Source: Diospyros lotus (Eukaryota > Streptophyta > Magnoliopsida > Ericales > Ebenaceae). From it: 64,000 nucleotides of DNA. Positions 44,290-56,043 of this stretch are shown here, piece after piece. The notes beneath the pieces were generated by a model. That model ran no database searches. It saw only the letters and a program-made list of their open reading frames with translations, and was not told the DNA's origin. Position numbers and translations under genes: made by a program. Location: positions 17,587,879-17,651,878 of the forward strand of contig NC_068340.1 of assembly GCF_014633365.1 (NCBI RefSeq), read 5' to 3'. Every line of letters starts with the position of its first letter. Positions within the stretch are counted from its first letter, which is position 1.

Positions 44290-47200
44290 GCCTAATCATG
44301 AAGTTCATCCAGGAGGTCCAAGTTGTTTCTTAGATTCTGCTCATTGGACTCTAGGTTGAAAAGCTCCACTTTGAGGGTTGGCACCCCTATCTCCACCGGG
44401 ATCAGAGCTTCTGAACCATAACATAAGTTGAATGGTGTCTTGCCCGTAGATACCTTCGTCGTGGTTTGGTAAGACCACAAAATACTTGGCAATTCGTCCA
44501 CCCATCTTCCATCTGCTTTATCCACACAGGCCTTTAGGCCATGCAATAAGGTTCGATTGGTGAGCTTGATCTGGCCGTTAGCTTGCGGATGAGCCACCAA
44601 AGTGAAATGCTACCTTATTCCCAACTCCTGGCACCATTCCTATACTGATCGGTCAGTGAATTGAGTGTCATTATCCGAAATTAGGACTCAGGGGATTCCG
44701 AACCGACACACCATATTCTTCCACATAAATTGCTTTACTCGTCGAGCAGTAATGGAAGCCATTGGTTCCGCTTTAACCCATTTTGTGAAATAATCTATGA
44801 CGGCAATAATATATTTAACTTGCCCAGCCACTGGAGGAAAATGACCTAGGATGTAGATGCCCCACTCAGCAAAAGGGCAAGGTGTAACCAGATGGGTTGA
44901 AGTGACGGTAGGTAGATGGACTAGGTTGGAGGTTTGCTGGCATCTATCGCAGGCTCTGACCAGCTGCTCTTAATCCATTGTTATCGTTGGCCAATAATAC
45001 CCTTGCCGAAGAGCCTTCTAGCTAAGGGTTCGGGCCTCAATATGGTTTCCACATATCCCCTCGTGAATTTCCCTCAAAATGTAGTTTGCTTCTCGAGGCC
45101 GCACACACTTTAATAAAGGTTGCGAAAAAGATCTCTTATAGAGCTCCCCATCGACTATCACAAACCTTCAGGCCATCCTCTTGATTTCTCGAGCTCCTGA
45201 ATCGCCTTCGGGAAGCTTTCCCTCCTTCAAGTATAAGAGTAGGGGATCCACCCAATTGGTTTCGGCATCAACACACATCTGTTCAGCTGTCTCCTTAATG
45301 CTCTTTTCTGGTAAAGACTCAATTCGAATATGTCGAGAGCTTGTAGGAGAAGAAAACGAAGCAATCCGAGATAAAAGATCCGCTTTCATGTTCATAGCCT
45401 GAGGAATATATTCCACTTTTACCGACCGAAACTGCGTCATCAGTTCCTTGGTTGCGACCATGTATTTCATGATGTGTCCTTCCTAGGCCTAGTATTCCTC
45501 ATTCACTTGTTGCACCACTAAGTTCGAGTCCAAACTCACTTCGATCTGCTGCACTCCCAGCTGCTTAACAAGTCTCAACCCAGCTAATAGTGCATCGTAT
45601 TCTGCTTCATTATTGGTTGCTCGAAACTCGAAGTGTAAGGCATAGGGCCAGGTCTGCCCATCAGGGCTTCTGATCATCAGCCCTGCTCCACCGCCGCCCG
45701 AGGTCGAGCTCCCATCCACGGCCAACACCCATGACCTTTGGTCTTGCTCTAAAGCCTCCTGTAATTTGACCCCCCCAGCGATGAAATATGCCAATGCTTG
45801 AGCTTTAATAGACGAACGAGGCCTATACTCAACATCAAAAGCTATCAGCTCCATTGCCCACTTCAACATTCTTCCCGAGAGCTTCGGCTTACTAAGCACT
45901 TGCCTTAAAGGTTGGTTAGTGAGCACGGTAATAGTGTGAGCCTGAAAGTAAGGTCGGAGTTTCCTCGTCGAGATTATCAAGCCAAAAGCCAACTTCTTCA
46001 TGGGGGAATACCAAACCTCAGCCCTGGTCAACCACTTACTGACATAATAAACAAGACTCTGCCTCTTGCCTTCTTCTCGAACCAACATCTAACTTACGGC
46101 CTCTTTAGCTACCACCAAATAAGGATATAGTGGTTCCCTTTGTTGAGGCTTGGTGAGGACTGGAAGCGAAGCCAGATGTTCCTTTAGCTTACTGAAAGCT
46201 TCTTGACACTCATTGTCCCAGACAAAATTCTTTGCCTTCGACAGGGCTTTGTAGAAAGGAAGACTCTTCTTCGCTGATCGATAGAGGAATCTCCCTAAAG
46301 TCGTCATTCTTCCTGTTAAGCTCTGTACTTCCTCGATGTTCCTTGGGGCTAGCATGTCCAGAATGGCTTTAACCTTCACTGGGTTCACCTCAATCCCCCG
46401 GTGATGAACTATATAGCCCAAGAACTTTCTTGCAGAAACTCCAAAAGCACATTTGATAGGATTAAGCTTTACATGAAACTTAAGAAGAGTTTGGAAACAT
46501 TCTTCCAAGTCAGTTGGATAATGTTCGGCAATGAGGCTCTTTACCAACATGTCGTCAACATAAGCCTCCATATTTCGGCCCAGCTAATGTTGAAAAAGAT
46601 TATTCACCAGATGTTGGTAGGTGGCCCCAGCATTCTTCAACCCGAATGGCATTACTGTGTAACAATAGGTTGTTTTATTAGTGATGAACGTCGTTTTTTC
46701 CTAATCTTCGAGGTGCAACGGAATCTGGTGATATCCCTGAAAAGTGTCTAGAAAACTCATCAGTAAACACCTATTCGTTCCATCAATTAAGGCATCTATC
46801 CGAGGAAGGGGTTAACTATCCTTCGGGCAAGCCTTGTTAAGGTCAATAAAGTCGATGTAAAGCCTCCACTTGCCCTCTCCCTTTGGACCAACACCACATT
46901 TGCTAACCAGTCGGGATAATCAACCTCTCGAACGTATTGCACCTTCATCAACTTCTCTACTTTTTCCTCAATCGCTTTGGCTCTTTCCATGGAAAAACTT
47001 TGCTCATTCTGCTTGATAGGTCAAAAACCCGAATGTATTCCCAACCTGTGCGTTCGGGTCGACCCTCGGCATGTCTTGAGCTGTCCATGCTAACACATCT
47101 GTATACTGCCGCAGGAGGGCCAAGATTTGACCCCTTAGGAGGTCTTTCAGCTCATCACTTATCTTTATACACTGATTAGGATGGTCTTCCCTCTAAGGTA

Positions 47201-47934
47201 CCTCATCGAGCTTATCCACTGGCTCTGCCTTCTTTTGATCCCCTTACCCCTCCAATAAGAAACTAACGGCTGGTGGAGGTCCCCTTGCTTCTCCTCCATC
47301 AAAACCTTGTTTATGACCATAAGTTTCTTCCTGCCCTGGTCTTGGCACCCTGCACCACGCCTATGGATGCCATATAACATTTCTGGGCCGAACGTAAATC
47401 TCCTCACACTTCTCCTACCCCATTAGTTGTTGGGAACTTCACCATCATGTGATAGGTGCTAGGAATAGCCTGAAGAGCGTTAAGGCCTGACCTTCCCAGA
47501 ATCATGTTATAAGCCGCATGCACGTCCGCCACCAGGATATCAAGCATGACTTGAGAGGTCCGGGAGCCATTTCGTAGAACCAACGGAAGCTGAATAACTT
47601 CATTAGAATACACTGCTTCTCCTTCAAATCTGACCAAGGGGACACAAGTTGGCCTCAACTGCTCCATTCGGTATCCCTTACCCAAGAAGGCTTGCCTGTA
47701 CAAGATCTCCGAAGAATTTTCTAGATTTACTAGGATCTGTCGAAGCTCCCACTTTCCAAGTTCAGTTGTTATCACTAGTGGATCATTTCGGTTAGGATAC
47801 CCTAAGAGCTCGCTATCTAAAAAAGAGATCGTCTCCCCTCTCCTCGACCTCTTCACCCCTGAGGTTCGGCTCACTCTTAAATCCTCCTCCCCTTTTTCTC
47901 CCGAGACTTCCCCCGCTATGAGGGTATGGAACAC
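44290..47934 (-). pseudogene. Tat-lineage Gypsy pol (element T2) with dual RNase H
   Basis: Minus strand, right to left. Protease region 47404-47934 (MLDILVADVHAAYNMILGRS). RT 46990-46300 (VREVDYPDWLANVVLV; catalytic AYVDDMLVKS at 46551-46562; FGVSARKFLGYIVHHRGIEV). First RNase H about 46088-45840 (YYVSKWLTRAE, VLTNQPLRQVLSKP). A second, archaeal-type RNase H follows at 45760-45400 (AVDGSSTSGGGGAGLM, NNEAEYDALLAGLRL, LDSNLVVQQVNEEY). Integrase 45160-44290 ends with HPQANGQIKLTNRTL and YGSEALIPVEIG. The second RNase H after the Ty3-type one is a hallmark of the Tat lineage. Stops and frameshifts are spread throughout, so the element is inactive. Confidence 0.9.
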
Positions 47935-47939
47935 TAGGG

Positions 47940-49392
47940 GCTGTGGATGATCTTCTCCCGCTTGCGGTGGTCTCTCCCTCCAGGGTAAATTTCTAACGCG
48001 ATCTTGCTCCTCAGCTCGGTCCCGCCTGGAAAGAGGACTTCGCGAATGTCGCTCTCACCCATTTCGGGGATCCGCTTCCCTAGCAACAAAACTCCTGAGG
48101 AAACCCCAATTAATGAGCTCTAGAATCTCCTCTTTTAACTAGTGGCATTCCTTCGTATCGTGGCCATGATCTCAATGGAAGCGACAATATTTATTCCTAT
48201 TCCTCTTATTGGATGGTGCCCTCATAGGCAGTGGCTTCTTCTAATAGTCCTTACCCTCAATAGTGGCAAGGATCTTCGCTCTAGGAGCATTCAAGGGAGT
48301 GAAACCACTCGATTCCCATCGAGGACGGGGCTTCTCTTTGCGATCCTCCCTTTTACCTTCACTCTTAATCTCTTTGGAATGTTTCTTTTTCTCCTTCTTC
48401 TCGGTGTATTCGGTTCTTTTTTCCTGCATAACTTCCTCAGCATTAATATACTTTGTTGCCCTACGAAGAATATATGTGAATGTGAGTGGGGGAGTTTTGG
48501 CTAATGATTGAGCGAATGGGCTGGGCCTTAGGGCATTCTTGAATGCCACCATGTCAACACTATGGTCGAAGTTCTCGATGCTCAAGGCTTCCATATTAAA
48601 TCTTGAGGTGAAATCCTTTAAGGATTCACCCTGGATCTGCTTTAGGTTGACGAGGGCCATAGTAGATCTTTGATGTCTCCGAAGTGGTGCAAAGTGAGCC
48701 AAAAAACTACCCTGAAGATGCGTAAAGTTGGCTATTAAGTGATGAGTCGGGTTTCAATACCAGGCGCATGCATGCCCTTCTAGTGTAGCCAGGAAGACTC
48801 TACACCACAATGCATCGGACACGTCCTACACCATCATATGAGAGGTGAAGAAATCCAGGTGATCCATTGGGTCAGTAATGCTCGCATAGGGCTTGATAGC
48901 CAAAATGCAAAAATGCAAAGGTGACACCGCAACCATAATCTCTGGGCTAAGAGGCTAGTTCATAACTGTCCCACAGGACTCTCTCTGCTTCAGATTTAAT
49001 ACTGCAATCTCCTTTTCCAGCTGATGTAGCCTCCTTTCTTGCTGTTGCGCGTGCGACATACTAGAAGATTCTTCGGCTTCCCTGTGTCCATCTCCTGGTC
49101 CCCGTCCTCTAGGCTTCACCTTGCGCTGGCAAGATCCTTCCTCTGGAGGAGGCTTTTGCCTTCCCCACACTTGAGAATAATGGGCTTACTAGTGCTGATG
49201 GTCCAGGAAGCCAATGAGAAACTCCGTTAGACACTAGACCTGATTCTCCAAAAGTGCAATCCGATCAGGCAAGGGAGGAGGATTATTCGGGCTACATTCC
49301 CTCCCATGCTAGCTCCTCGAAAGATTGTTCTGACTCGGTTCTGGGGCAGAGTTACCGCCACCCACCTGAGATTAGTGCCTTCTTATTGCCAT
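47940..49392 (-). pseudogene. gag of Tat-lineage element T2
   Basis: Minus strand from the ATG at 49392 (MAIRRH, then a stop). A Gln/Arg/Glu-rich N-part (48955-49170) precedes the gag core, with MDHLDFFTSHMMV and AHFAPLRRHQRSTMALVNLK (48241-48702) and KEIKSEGKREDRKEKPRPRW. The Tat-typical zinc-region text CRFHxDHGHDTKECH follows at about 48130-48200, then an Arg-rich linker (48000-48060) leading into protease. It is broken by stops, but the order of parts is complete. Confidence 0.85.
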
Positions 49393-49399
49393 AAAAACG

Positions 49400-49960
49400 A
49401 AGGGATATTGAACGTTAGGAAAGAGTGTACTAGAGAGATAGAAAGAAAATGCCTCGACCCCATAGTGGGTATGAAATGATGATGAAGTAGAGCTGATCAC
49501 CCTCTTCTGTTTTGGACCAAGTACCTACAAACTGGAGTTGGGGATTCGCTCCCCTGTGATCATTCTAACGTTCTAGTCAGTTCACCGGGTTATCAATGCT
49601 TAATGTATGTAATCGGAGACTTAAGGAAAAGAGAGAAAATTCCCTTTACTCATCTTTGTTGCCCTTTTTTATCCTCTTGTCAAGATAATAATTCCCTTTT
49701 CGAACATCCGGGATCAGATCCCGTCTTTTGCGGAGCCATGATCTTGATAGTATGGATATGGTAATCATTTTCGAGGGGTTCAGGATAATCCCTACCTCCA
49801 TGATCTTCGAAACGATGATTGAAGCTGAGGAATCTGGGGAATCTTTGTTGAGTAAAAGGCTAGTCGGTTTGTTGAGACGTATCTTCCACGTGTCCCTCCC
49901 AAACTTAGACTAAATGGCGACCCTGGATTGGCTTCTTGGCGGACACGTGTCTTTGCTGTT
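49400..49960 (-). mobile_element. Leader and 5' LTR region of element T2 (borders unresolved)
   Basis: Upstream of the T2 gag on the minus strand. GGATAAAAAAGGGC (about 49657-49670) is a TATA-like box in the right orientation. AAATGGCGACCCTGG at 49912 on the plus strand resembles primer-site text of other Gypsy families, which leaves the arrangement open. No matching LTR is visible left of antisense ORF 2, so I cannot set borders. Confidence 0.35.
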
Positions 49961-51050
49961 GCTGGCTGTATTCCCGGGGTATAGGAGTAATTATGAACCC
50001 AAAGGCATTTCCCTCATCAAATTTAGATATGCATGTTTGGATGCTTGGTTGTACTATTTGACATATGGAAGATACATGTTTTTCAAAATTGTTTTGAAAC
50101 AACAGCGGAAACATTTGTATGTTTAGGATGAGCATGGGCTTGGTTTGAATGAATGAATGTTACAAGGCTTTGATTGATTTAGTTTAATTTGTAATTGTTT
50201 ACTCATTCGGGTATGCATTGAGGCATAAGCCTCGATTACCTTCTTTTAGTCTTTATTTTACAAAAGGTGTAATTTGAAGACAACATCAAAGAGTTGATGG
50301 CAGCAAGAAGCGGTGAAGCAAGCAGTTCGTCAAGGAGTTAATGTGTGGTATGGTTTAAACTCTAGAGGCTCGGGTTTATTCCGTGCACAAGCCTATGGTC
50401 ATTCTGGTTTGTTTATTGTTCATTTTATTATGCAATGGTTGTATGGTGGAATGAATGATGTATGATGAGCATTTTCAAATAGAAGCCCTAAAATCTTCCC
50501 ATGTGCAACCAATATTAGATTTAAGCAGCGAATCTGATTCATCGTGACTTTTCGCTGTCGAAAGGGTTCATTAGTCTAATTGGGTGTATCCAATAATTAA
50601 AATATGAGGGTGCATTTCATGAAAGATTGTTTGATTTCTCCTATTAACCATGAGATGGGGCGGTGTTCAATGGGTCTCACCTAACCAAAAAACTATAATG
50701 TGATCTAATTAGCCAGATAATGGATGGGATTTAATTAGTCCACTAGGCCAAAAAACTATAATGTGAGGTTTATGGTGGGTTAGAAGCCGAAGGTCGAGCT
50801 CCATATATGATGTGATGGCAAGTGTTGTCCATTCAATTATGAGAGTATTCCAAAAAACTATAACATAAGGGTTATTCTTATAAAAGAGAATTCGAGCACT
50901 TGCTATTGGATTCTGAATAAGGATCACGTTTTCTTCTTGGGAAGTGTAGGATTCGAATAATTAGTAAGAGTACCCATTAGTTTAAAGTCCTTAACAAATA
51001 GTGTTTTGCAAAGATACAAGCTAATATATTTATTTAATTTTTATAGATAA
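49961..51050 (+). other. Unassigned; possible leader of a Copia element
   Basis: CCAAAAAACTATAA occurs three times (near 50686, 50748 and 50849) in otherwise unremarkable sequence. It precedes a Copia gag start on the same strand and may be part of that element's LTR or leader. Confidence 0.35.
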
Positions 51051-51350
51051 AATGGTAGGACTAAATCCGTTGTCACGTATTCTAGAAACCAATAGGTTCA
51101 CTAGTCCTAATTTTCCTGACTGGCTTCGTAATTTAAAAATTGTGCTCAATATGAAAAGAATAGATGATGTCTTGTCCTATGCCCCACTTATTGATATTCC
51201 TTAGGGTGTGATTGAGGATGAGAGTATCAGTTGGGAGATATTGAAAGAACAAGATATGAGAGCCTGAAATTATATACTCGTATCGATGTCCAATGACTTG
51301 CAACGCCAGCTTGAACATTTTACAAGTGTTGCGAGCATGATTTAACATCT
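51051..51350 (+). pseudogene. Ty1/Copia gag fragment (UBN2 type)
   Basis: The plus-strand ATG at 51051 opens a frame, MVGLNPLSRILETNRFTSPN, then FPDWLRNLKIVLNMKR. After in-frame stops come SWEILKEQDMRA and YILVSMSNDLQRQLE. This is the N-terminal part of a Copia gag of the UBN2 family. It ends near 51350, and the zinc knuckle and pol are missing. Confidence 0.8.
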
Positions 51351-51890
51351 TCTATATAATGATGGATTAAAGGTTTAAATTATTTTGGTGTTATTTTTAT
51401 GTGTGTTATGCCTTAGCATAAATTAGTCTAATTTCAAAAATAAATAACAGGATATGTTTAGCGTTAAATTTAAATGAAATGAAGTGCATATGGGAAAGTT
51501 AAATTGTGTGTGTGAATTATGTGGCATTTAAAAGGAAAATAAATAAAGAAATAAATTATATATAATTCCTGTTTATTTAAAGGAATTATAGAAAGGACAT
51601 GTGGGGGATTTGTTGCAAATATTTAGGGGCAAACTTGGAACAAAAAAAAAATAAAATAAGAGGAAGAATGTGGAAGCTACAAGAATCACTTCTTCCCCTT
51701 TTGTTTCTTCTTTATTTTTCTTCCATTGAGTCAACTCCTCTTGTTCTCCTTCTATCTTTCTTCTTTTAACCTCAGTCTTGAAGCTTTTGGCAGTGAGGAA
51801 TTACAGATCTATAGTTATAATTGTCGGTTAAGCTGTCCAAACCACCTAAGGCAAGTTCTTGCTTCTCTTCTTTATTTTATAGCAGATTTT
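51351..51890. other. AT-rich sequence, unassigned
   Basis: No coding signal. An A/T-rich part is followed by a pyrimidine-rich part near 51690-51780 that could be the R/U5 part of an LTR. Confidence 0.4.
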
Positions 51891-51899
51891 TGAATTTTG

Positions 51900-52480
51900 A
51901 CCTTGCTGAACTCCTTGGGCTATAACTTCTTGTCGTTATATCCAAATCAAAATTCACTTTTTGATCCAAAAGCTAGACATCATAAACTTTATTTTAGTCA
52001 TATGAATCGAATTATTTGACTAAGATTTGAACATGTAATAGCCCAATGAATCATTGCGTAAAATCTATATTTTTTTGCTCTATTTTTGGATAATCTGACA
52101 TTACTTTGGTTTTTAGGGTATAACTTTCTGTGATTATATTTGATTCGAGATTTGTTTGTTTATGGGTAAACTAGACTCGATTAGCTTTGTTTTTATATAT
52201 GGCTTGAATCATTTGCTTCGAATTGAACCTGCAGTGGCCTTGTTAAACTCTACTAGGAAATTTCATAAGTCACTATAGTGCACAATCTGTCATGCTTCGA
52301 TTTTCGGGGAATAACCTTATTTGATTATATTTGATTTTCAACCCGTTTGTTGCTCTATAAACTATACATCATAGAATTTGATTCGGTATATGAATTGAAT
52401 TAATTAGTTATGATTTGAGCTAGTTATAGCCTCCTTAATTTTTATCTAAAATCTGAAATTTTGTTATGATTGAGAAGATA
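51900..52480. repeat. Three degenerate tandem units of about 195 bp
   Basis: Blocks starting near 51921, 52120 and 52312 share (T)ATAAC(T)T...GTTATAT or GATTATATTTGATT, followed by a segment with AAACTxxACxTC and TATGAATxGAATTA. They match only in patches by eye. Such blocks occur in long LTRs of Gypsy elements. Confidence 0.5.
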
Positions 52481-52687
52481 ATTCTTGCCTCTGTCACCAT
52501 GTTTAATCTTGTTGATGTCCTTAAATACTTGATGTATTTTATTCAAAAGCCTCAATAGGGTTTTGATTCATCCTATATTTCCTAAGGAATGATGCATTTC
52601 TTGATTATAGTGTAGTTTATGCAAGATATTGGTGTTATCTTTCTTATAACTGATGTGAATTAGGTTGCTAAAGTCTCACAAGATCTG

Positions 52688-52845
52688 TTGAGCATTAATG
52701 GAGGCCCAATATCTGTTGAGCATTCATGGAGGCCCAATTAAAGCATTAATGGAGGCCCAATATCTGTTGAGCATTAATGGAGGCCCAATGAAAGCATTAA
52801 TGGAGGCCCAATATCTGTTGAGCATTCATGGAGGCCCAATAACAA
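52688..52845. repeat. Minisatellite with GAGCATTAATGGAGGCCCAA
   Basis: Six copies of (G)AGCATT(A/C)ATGGAGGCCCAA, in two alternating unit types (with and without ATCTGTTG). The low divergence indicates recent expansion. Confidence 0.9.
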
Positions 52846-52849
52846 GATT

Positions 52850-53045
52850 TGGGGTTGATAGATTGAATGATTGAGAAGATTTACAAGATTGCAAGATTTG
52901 GGGTTGATTGATTGACAAGATTGCAAGATTTGGGGTTGATTGATTGATTGGTTGATTGATTGACAAGATTGCAAGATTTGGAGTTGATTGATTGATTGAT
53001 TGACAAGATTGCAAGATTCGGGGGATGATTGATTGATAAGATCCA
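52850..53045. repeat. Minisatellite with GACAAGATTGCAAGATT and TTGA runs
   Basis: Four to five units of GACAAGATTGCAAGATTTGG followed by GTTGATTGATTGATTG with variable numbers of TTGA. It directly follows the previous minisatellite. Confidence 0.9.
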
Positions 53046-53099
53046 GGCACATAAAAAGGAATGGTTGAATATTTGATCACTTTCCTTATTTCCTACTTT

Positions 53100-53559
53100 G
53101 TTTTTAAATCTTTTCTATTTTAAATAATTCTTGTTTCTTTATTATCAGATTATGTTATTTCCTTCTTGTAATCAATTCCTACTATACCTAGGATTTGATT
53201 TATTTCCTTCTAGTTTAGGATTGGTGATTGGCTATATAAGCCAATGTAACTAGAGAGGAATTTAGTTTTTGGACAATATTATTAGTGAGAGTTTTCTCTT
53301 TGGTTCTTCAACGAACTACTTTGAACTTATCAAGATTTTATCTTGTAACGTTCATCCTTGACTTATCACTCACAACTCTTCTCATCTATCTTGAGTGTGG
53401 CGTTAACCCTACCTTCTTATACCTTTGGTTCTTATCTCTTTATAGATAACGGGTCAAGGTCTTTTGTTTTCTTTATTATGAATCTGTTTTAGAACGATCC
53501 TTGGCAAAAGAACCATTTTTGATCGTCGGGTCTCACCTTCCTTCATGGGGTTCACATCA
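53100..53559 (+). mobile_element. 5' LTR end of a plus-strand LTR retrotransposon
   Basis: CTATATAAGCC at about 53231 is a good TATA box, followed by a leader and ACATCA at 53559 as the LTR end, directly before a primer site. The left border is not resolved; the minisatellites may be part of its U3. Gag and pol do not follow: after the primer site a CACTA-type transposon end is found. Confidence 0.65.
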
Positions 53560-53561
53560 TT

Positions 53562-53573
53562 TGGTATCAGAGC
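53562..53573 (+). promoter_or_regulatory. Primer-binding site (tRNA-iMet)
   Basis: TGGTATCAGAGC on the plus strand, two bases after the LTR end. An exact match to the usual plant tRNA-iMet primer site. Confidence 0.85.
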
Positions 53574-53694
53574 TTTGGCTCTAAATCAGGTTTGAACTAT
53601 CCTTATTTTTGCTTTCATTGTTTATTATCTCTCTTTATTCCAGCACCATTGTTTGTTCTTCAAGTCTACAACTTTGCCTATTTCTTCATATTGA

Positions 53695-54173
53695 TATTTT
53701 TAGTGAATTTAGTGACGAAGCTGACAGCTCGTCACTAAATCTGTGACGGGGGCTGACATCCTCGTTACTAAATTTGTGACAGGGGCTGACAGCCCGTCAA
53801 TAAATCTGTGACGGGGGCTAACAGCCCGTCACTAAACCTGTGACGGGGGCTGACACCTCGTCACTAAACAACGAGTTTAGTAACGGGGTTGTTAGCCTTG
53901 TCACTAAATTTGTGATGGGGTTGACAACCCGTCACTAAATCTGTGACGGGGGCTAATTGCCCTGTCACTAAATTTGTGACAGGGCTGACTGCCCCATCAC
54001 TAAACAGCAAATTTAGTGACGAGGCTCACATCCCCGTCACTAAATCTTAAATTTTATATAAAACTAACCTTAAATTTTTTAGTGTGGTTGTCTGTCACTA
54101 AATCCGTCACTAATTTGCGACGGGTATGTTCTTGTCACAAAATTCGTCTCTAAATTTAAAATTTCTTGTAGTA
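53695..54173 (-). mobile_element. CACTA (En/Spm) transposon end with subterminal repeats
   Basis: Sequence ends ATTTCTTGTAGTA at 54173, i.e. TACTACAAGAAAT on the other strand, one base off the CACTACAAGAAA terminus common in plant CACTA elements. Inside it, TTTAGTGACGG/GTCACTAAAT words occur over a dozen times in both orientations in units of about 35 bp (with CTGACAGCCCGTCA). Dense subterminal repeats of this kind bind the transposase in CACTA elements. The opposite terminus and a transposase are not seen, so this is a fragment. Confidence 0.75.
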
Positions 54174-54751
54174 AGCCTTACCATCGAACTTCATCCTTGA
54201 CCCCAACGAAGCCCCTTACGAAGCCCGACCATCAGCCTTCATTCCACGATGTGGCCCGACGATCGGTTGCTATCGGGATTGGAGACAAATGCTATCAAGT
54301 TTAGTTGCTATCGGGATTGGAGAGAAGGTGTGAATGGTTTGTGGGGTTGAATGTGAGTGAGAGTATTTTGGTATTTTCATAGTCTTGTGGGTTTAAAGTG
54401 TGTGAGGATATTTTAGTATTTAATTATTCTCTTTTTTTTTTAAATAAAATGATGGTTAAATTTGGTAAAGCAAGTAAACTATGCAATTAGTTTATTTGAG
54501 TGGTTAAAATTATTTTTTTCTTCAGAGTCGAAACACTTCCATTTGTAATTCCATGTCTGATATTGAATTGCACATTAGAGATTGAAAAATTGCATCTCTA
54601 TACTGCTATTACTATTTTGTGTATAGACGGAAGAATATGTCTCTATTAAAACTAATATTAAAACACTGAATTTTTATTTTTTTTTATCTTTAGTGACGAA
54701 AAAAATTCTATTTCTAACTACTTTTTAAGTTTAGAGATTAATTTAAAATTA
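54174..54751. other. AT-rich spacer with CACTA-like words
   Basis: No genes. TTTAGTGACGAAAAAAATTC near 54692 resembles CACTA subterminal text, suggesting further fragments. Confidence 0.4.
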
Positions 54752-54964
54752 GGGTATGTTTGATAGTATATAAAATATATGAAAAATGTCTCATATAAGG
54801 AATTGAATTTTATTTTTGGTATTTGACATTCTGTATTTTTCATGAAATTCAATTCCATGGTACAATTATTAAAGCATGTTTTTACCTTTTTTTCAGTTAA
54901 AATCTGTTTTCCATATAAGTTGGAAAACACTTTCATTTTCACCTAAATGCTATTAAACACTCCC
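54752..54964. mobile_element. Tourist-like MITE, 213 bp
   Basis: Ends GGGTATGTTTGATAG and, inverted, GGGAGTGTTTAATAG (12 of 15 match), with the 3-bp duplication TTA at 54749-54751 and 54965-54967. TTA plus GGG-start TIRs is the PIF/Harbinger (Tourist) pattern. It has no coding capacity. Confidence 0.8.
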
Positions 54965-56043
54965 TTAGATTTATTATTTAACAGTAGAGAAGGATTTTCT
55001 TGCCTTTAGAGATGAAATTTATTTTATTTTTTATGCCTTTTCTACTTTAAAAGATGGGATGAGAGGCGGATTTATATTACAAATTAGATACGATTTTTTT
55101 TTTTATCTCCAATTCCTCCTTTGATTTCTTTGACTACTACTAAAATAGATTTTTTTTTTATTTTTTTCTTGATTTTGTCTCCATCTCTAAAGTTGGTGGC
55201 TAAATACATTTTTTTTTTTTTTTTGGGCAGTGGCAAAAAAGAAACTCCCTATCATCTCTTATTGTTTTCTTTCTCACATAATTCTTGGAGCTTGAAAATG
55301 ATATTTTTTAGTAAAAAAAAATATTATAAAATATGATACTTTTCCAATCAATATCTGTCACGTGTACAGTGCGAACAAAATAACATTATTATAAAATTTT
55401 AGCGTTCCTATATTACTCTAAATTTCAATATGCTTTCTTTTCTCCCCCAAAAAATGACATTATTATAAAATTTTCAAAAAAAAAAATATTAAAAATGGCA
55501 TGTCTATGATAATAAATAATTAGTTGAAATCCTCTGTGGATAATTACAGTAAATGAAAAATTATACAGTTTTATTACTACTTTATTTCATTAATTAATTA
55601 ATTTTCGAATAAATAAGATAATTTCATATACAGTTTTATTAAATTTGCTAATTGTAATATGGATGATGATGTCGAAGATCTGTGGATAATTTTGCCCACG
55701 GGGGTTGCTTCCTTCAATTCAATCGCTGATAAATTAATAAAGTAAGGTCGGTCCCGATGGAATATCGTATCGTTTGGCAAAGGAAGGAAGAAAGCAGCCA
55801 AGAAAAGAAAAGAAGAGAAATTTGTTCGAAAACACAATTGAGATAGATTGAATAAATATCTTGGAACAGAGGTAGTGATCTGAGACTTGCTTCATCGGCC
55901 GTGCTCCGATCATCATCCCCGCTACCCTCTCTCTCTCTCTCTCATACTTTCAAATTGTTCTTCTTTAATTTTATATAAAGAGAAGACATTAACGGAAAGA
56001 AGGATCGATCGAGGCGTGGAGATGCAAGGCAAGTTCAGCTTAA
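54965..56043. other. AT-rich spacer and 3' flank of the SKS gene
   Basis: Several T runs (55088-55100, 55209-55224) and AT-rich DNA without coding signal. The part nearest the SKS stop codon is probably its 3' UTR. A (CT)n run lies at 55927-55943. Confidence 0.5.

Noticed and set aside
49905..49930. TGGCGACCCTGG as a primer site of a plus-strand element
   Set aside because: It resembles primer-site text of some Gypsy families, but no LTR border or gag follows on the plus strand; left as a remark only.
53695..54173. Repeated palindromes resembling a CRISPR-like array
   Set aside because: Unit and spacer lengths vary, repeats occur in both orientations, the genome is a plant, and the CACTA terminus explains the array.
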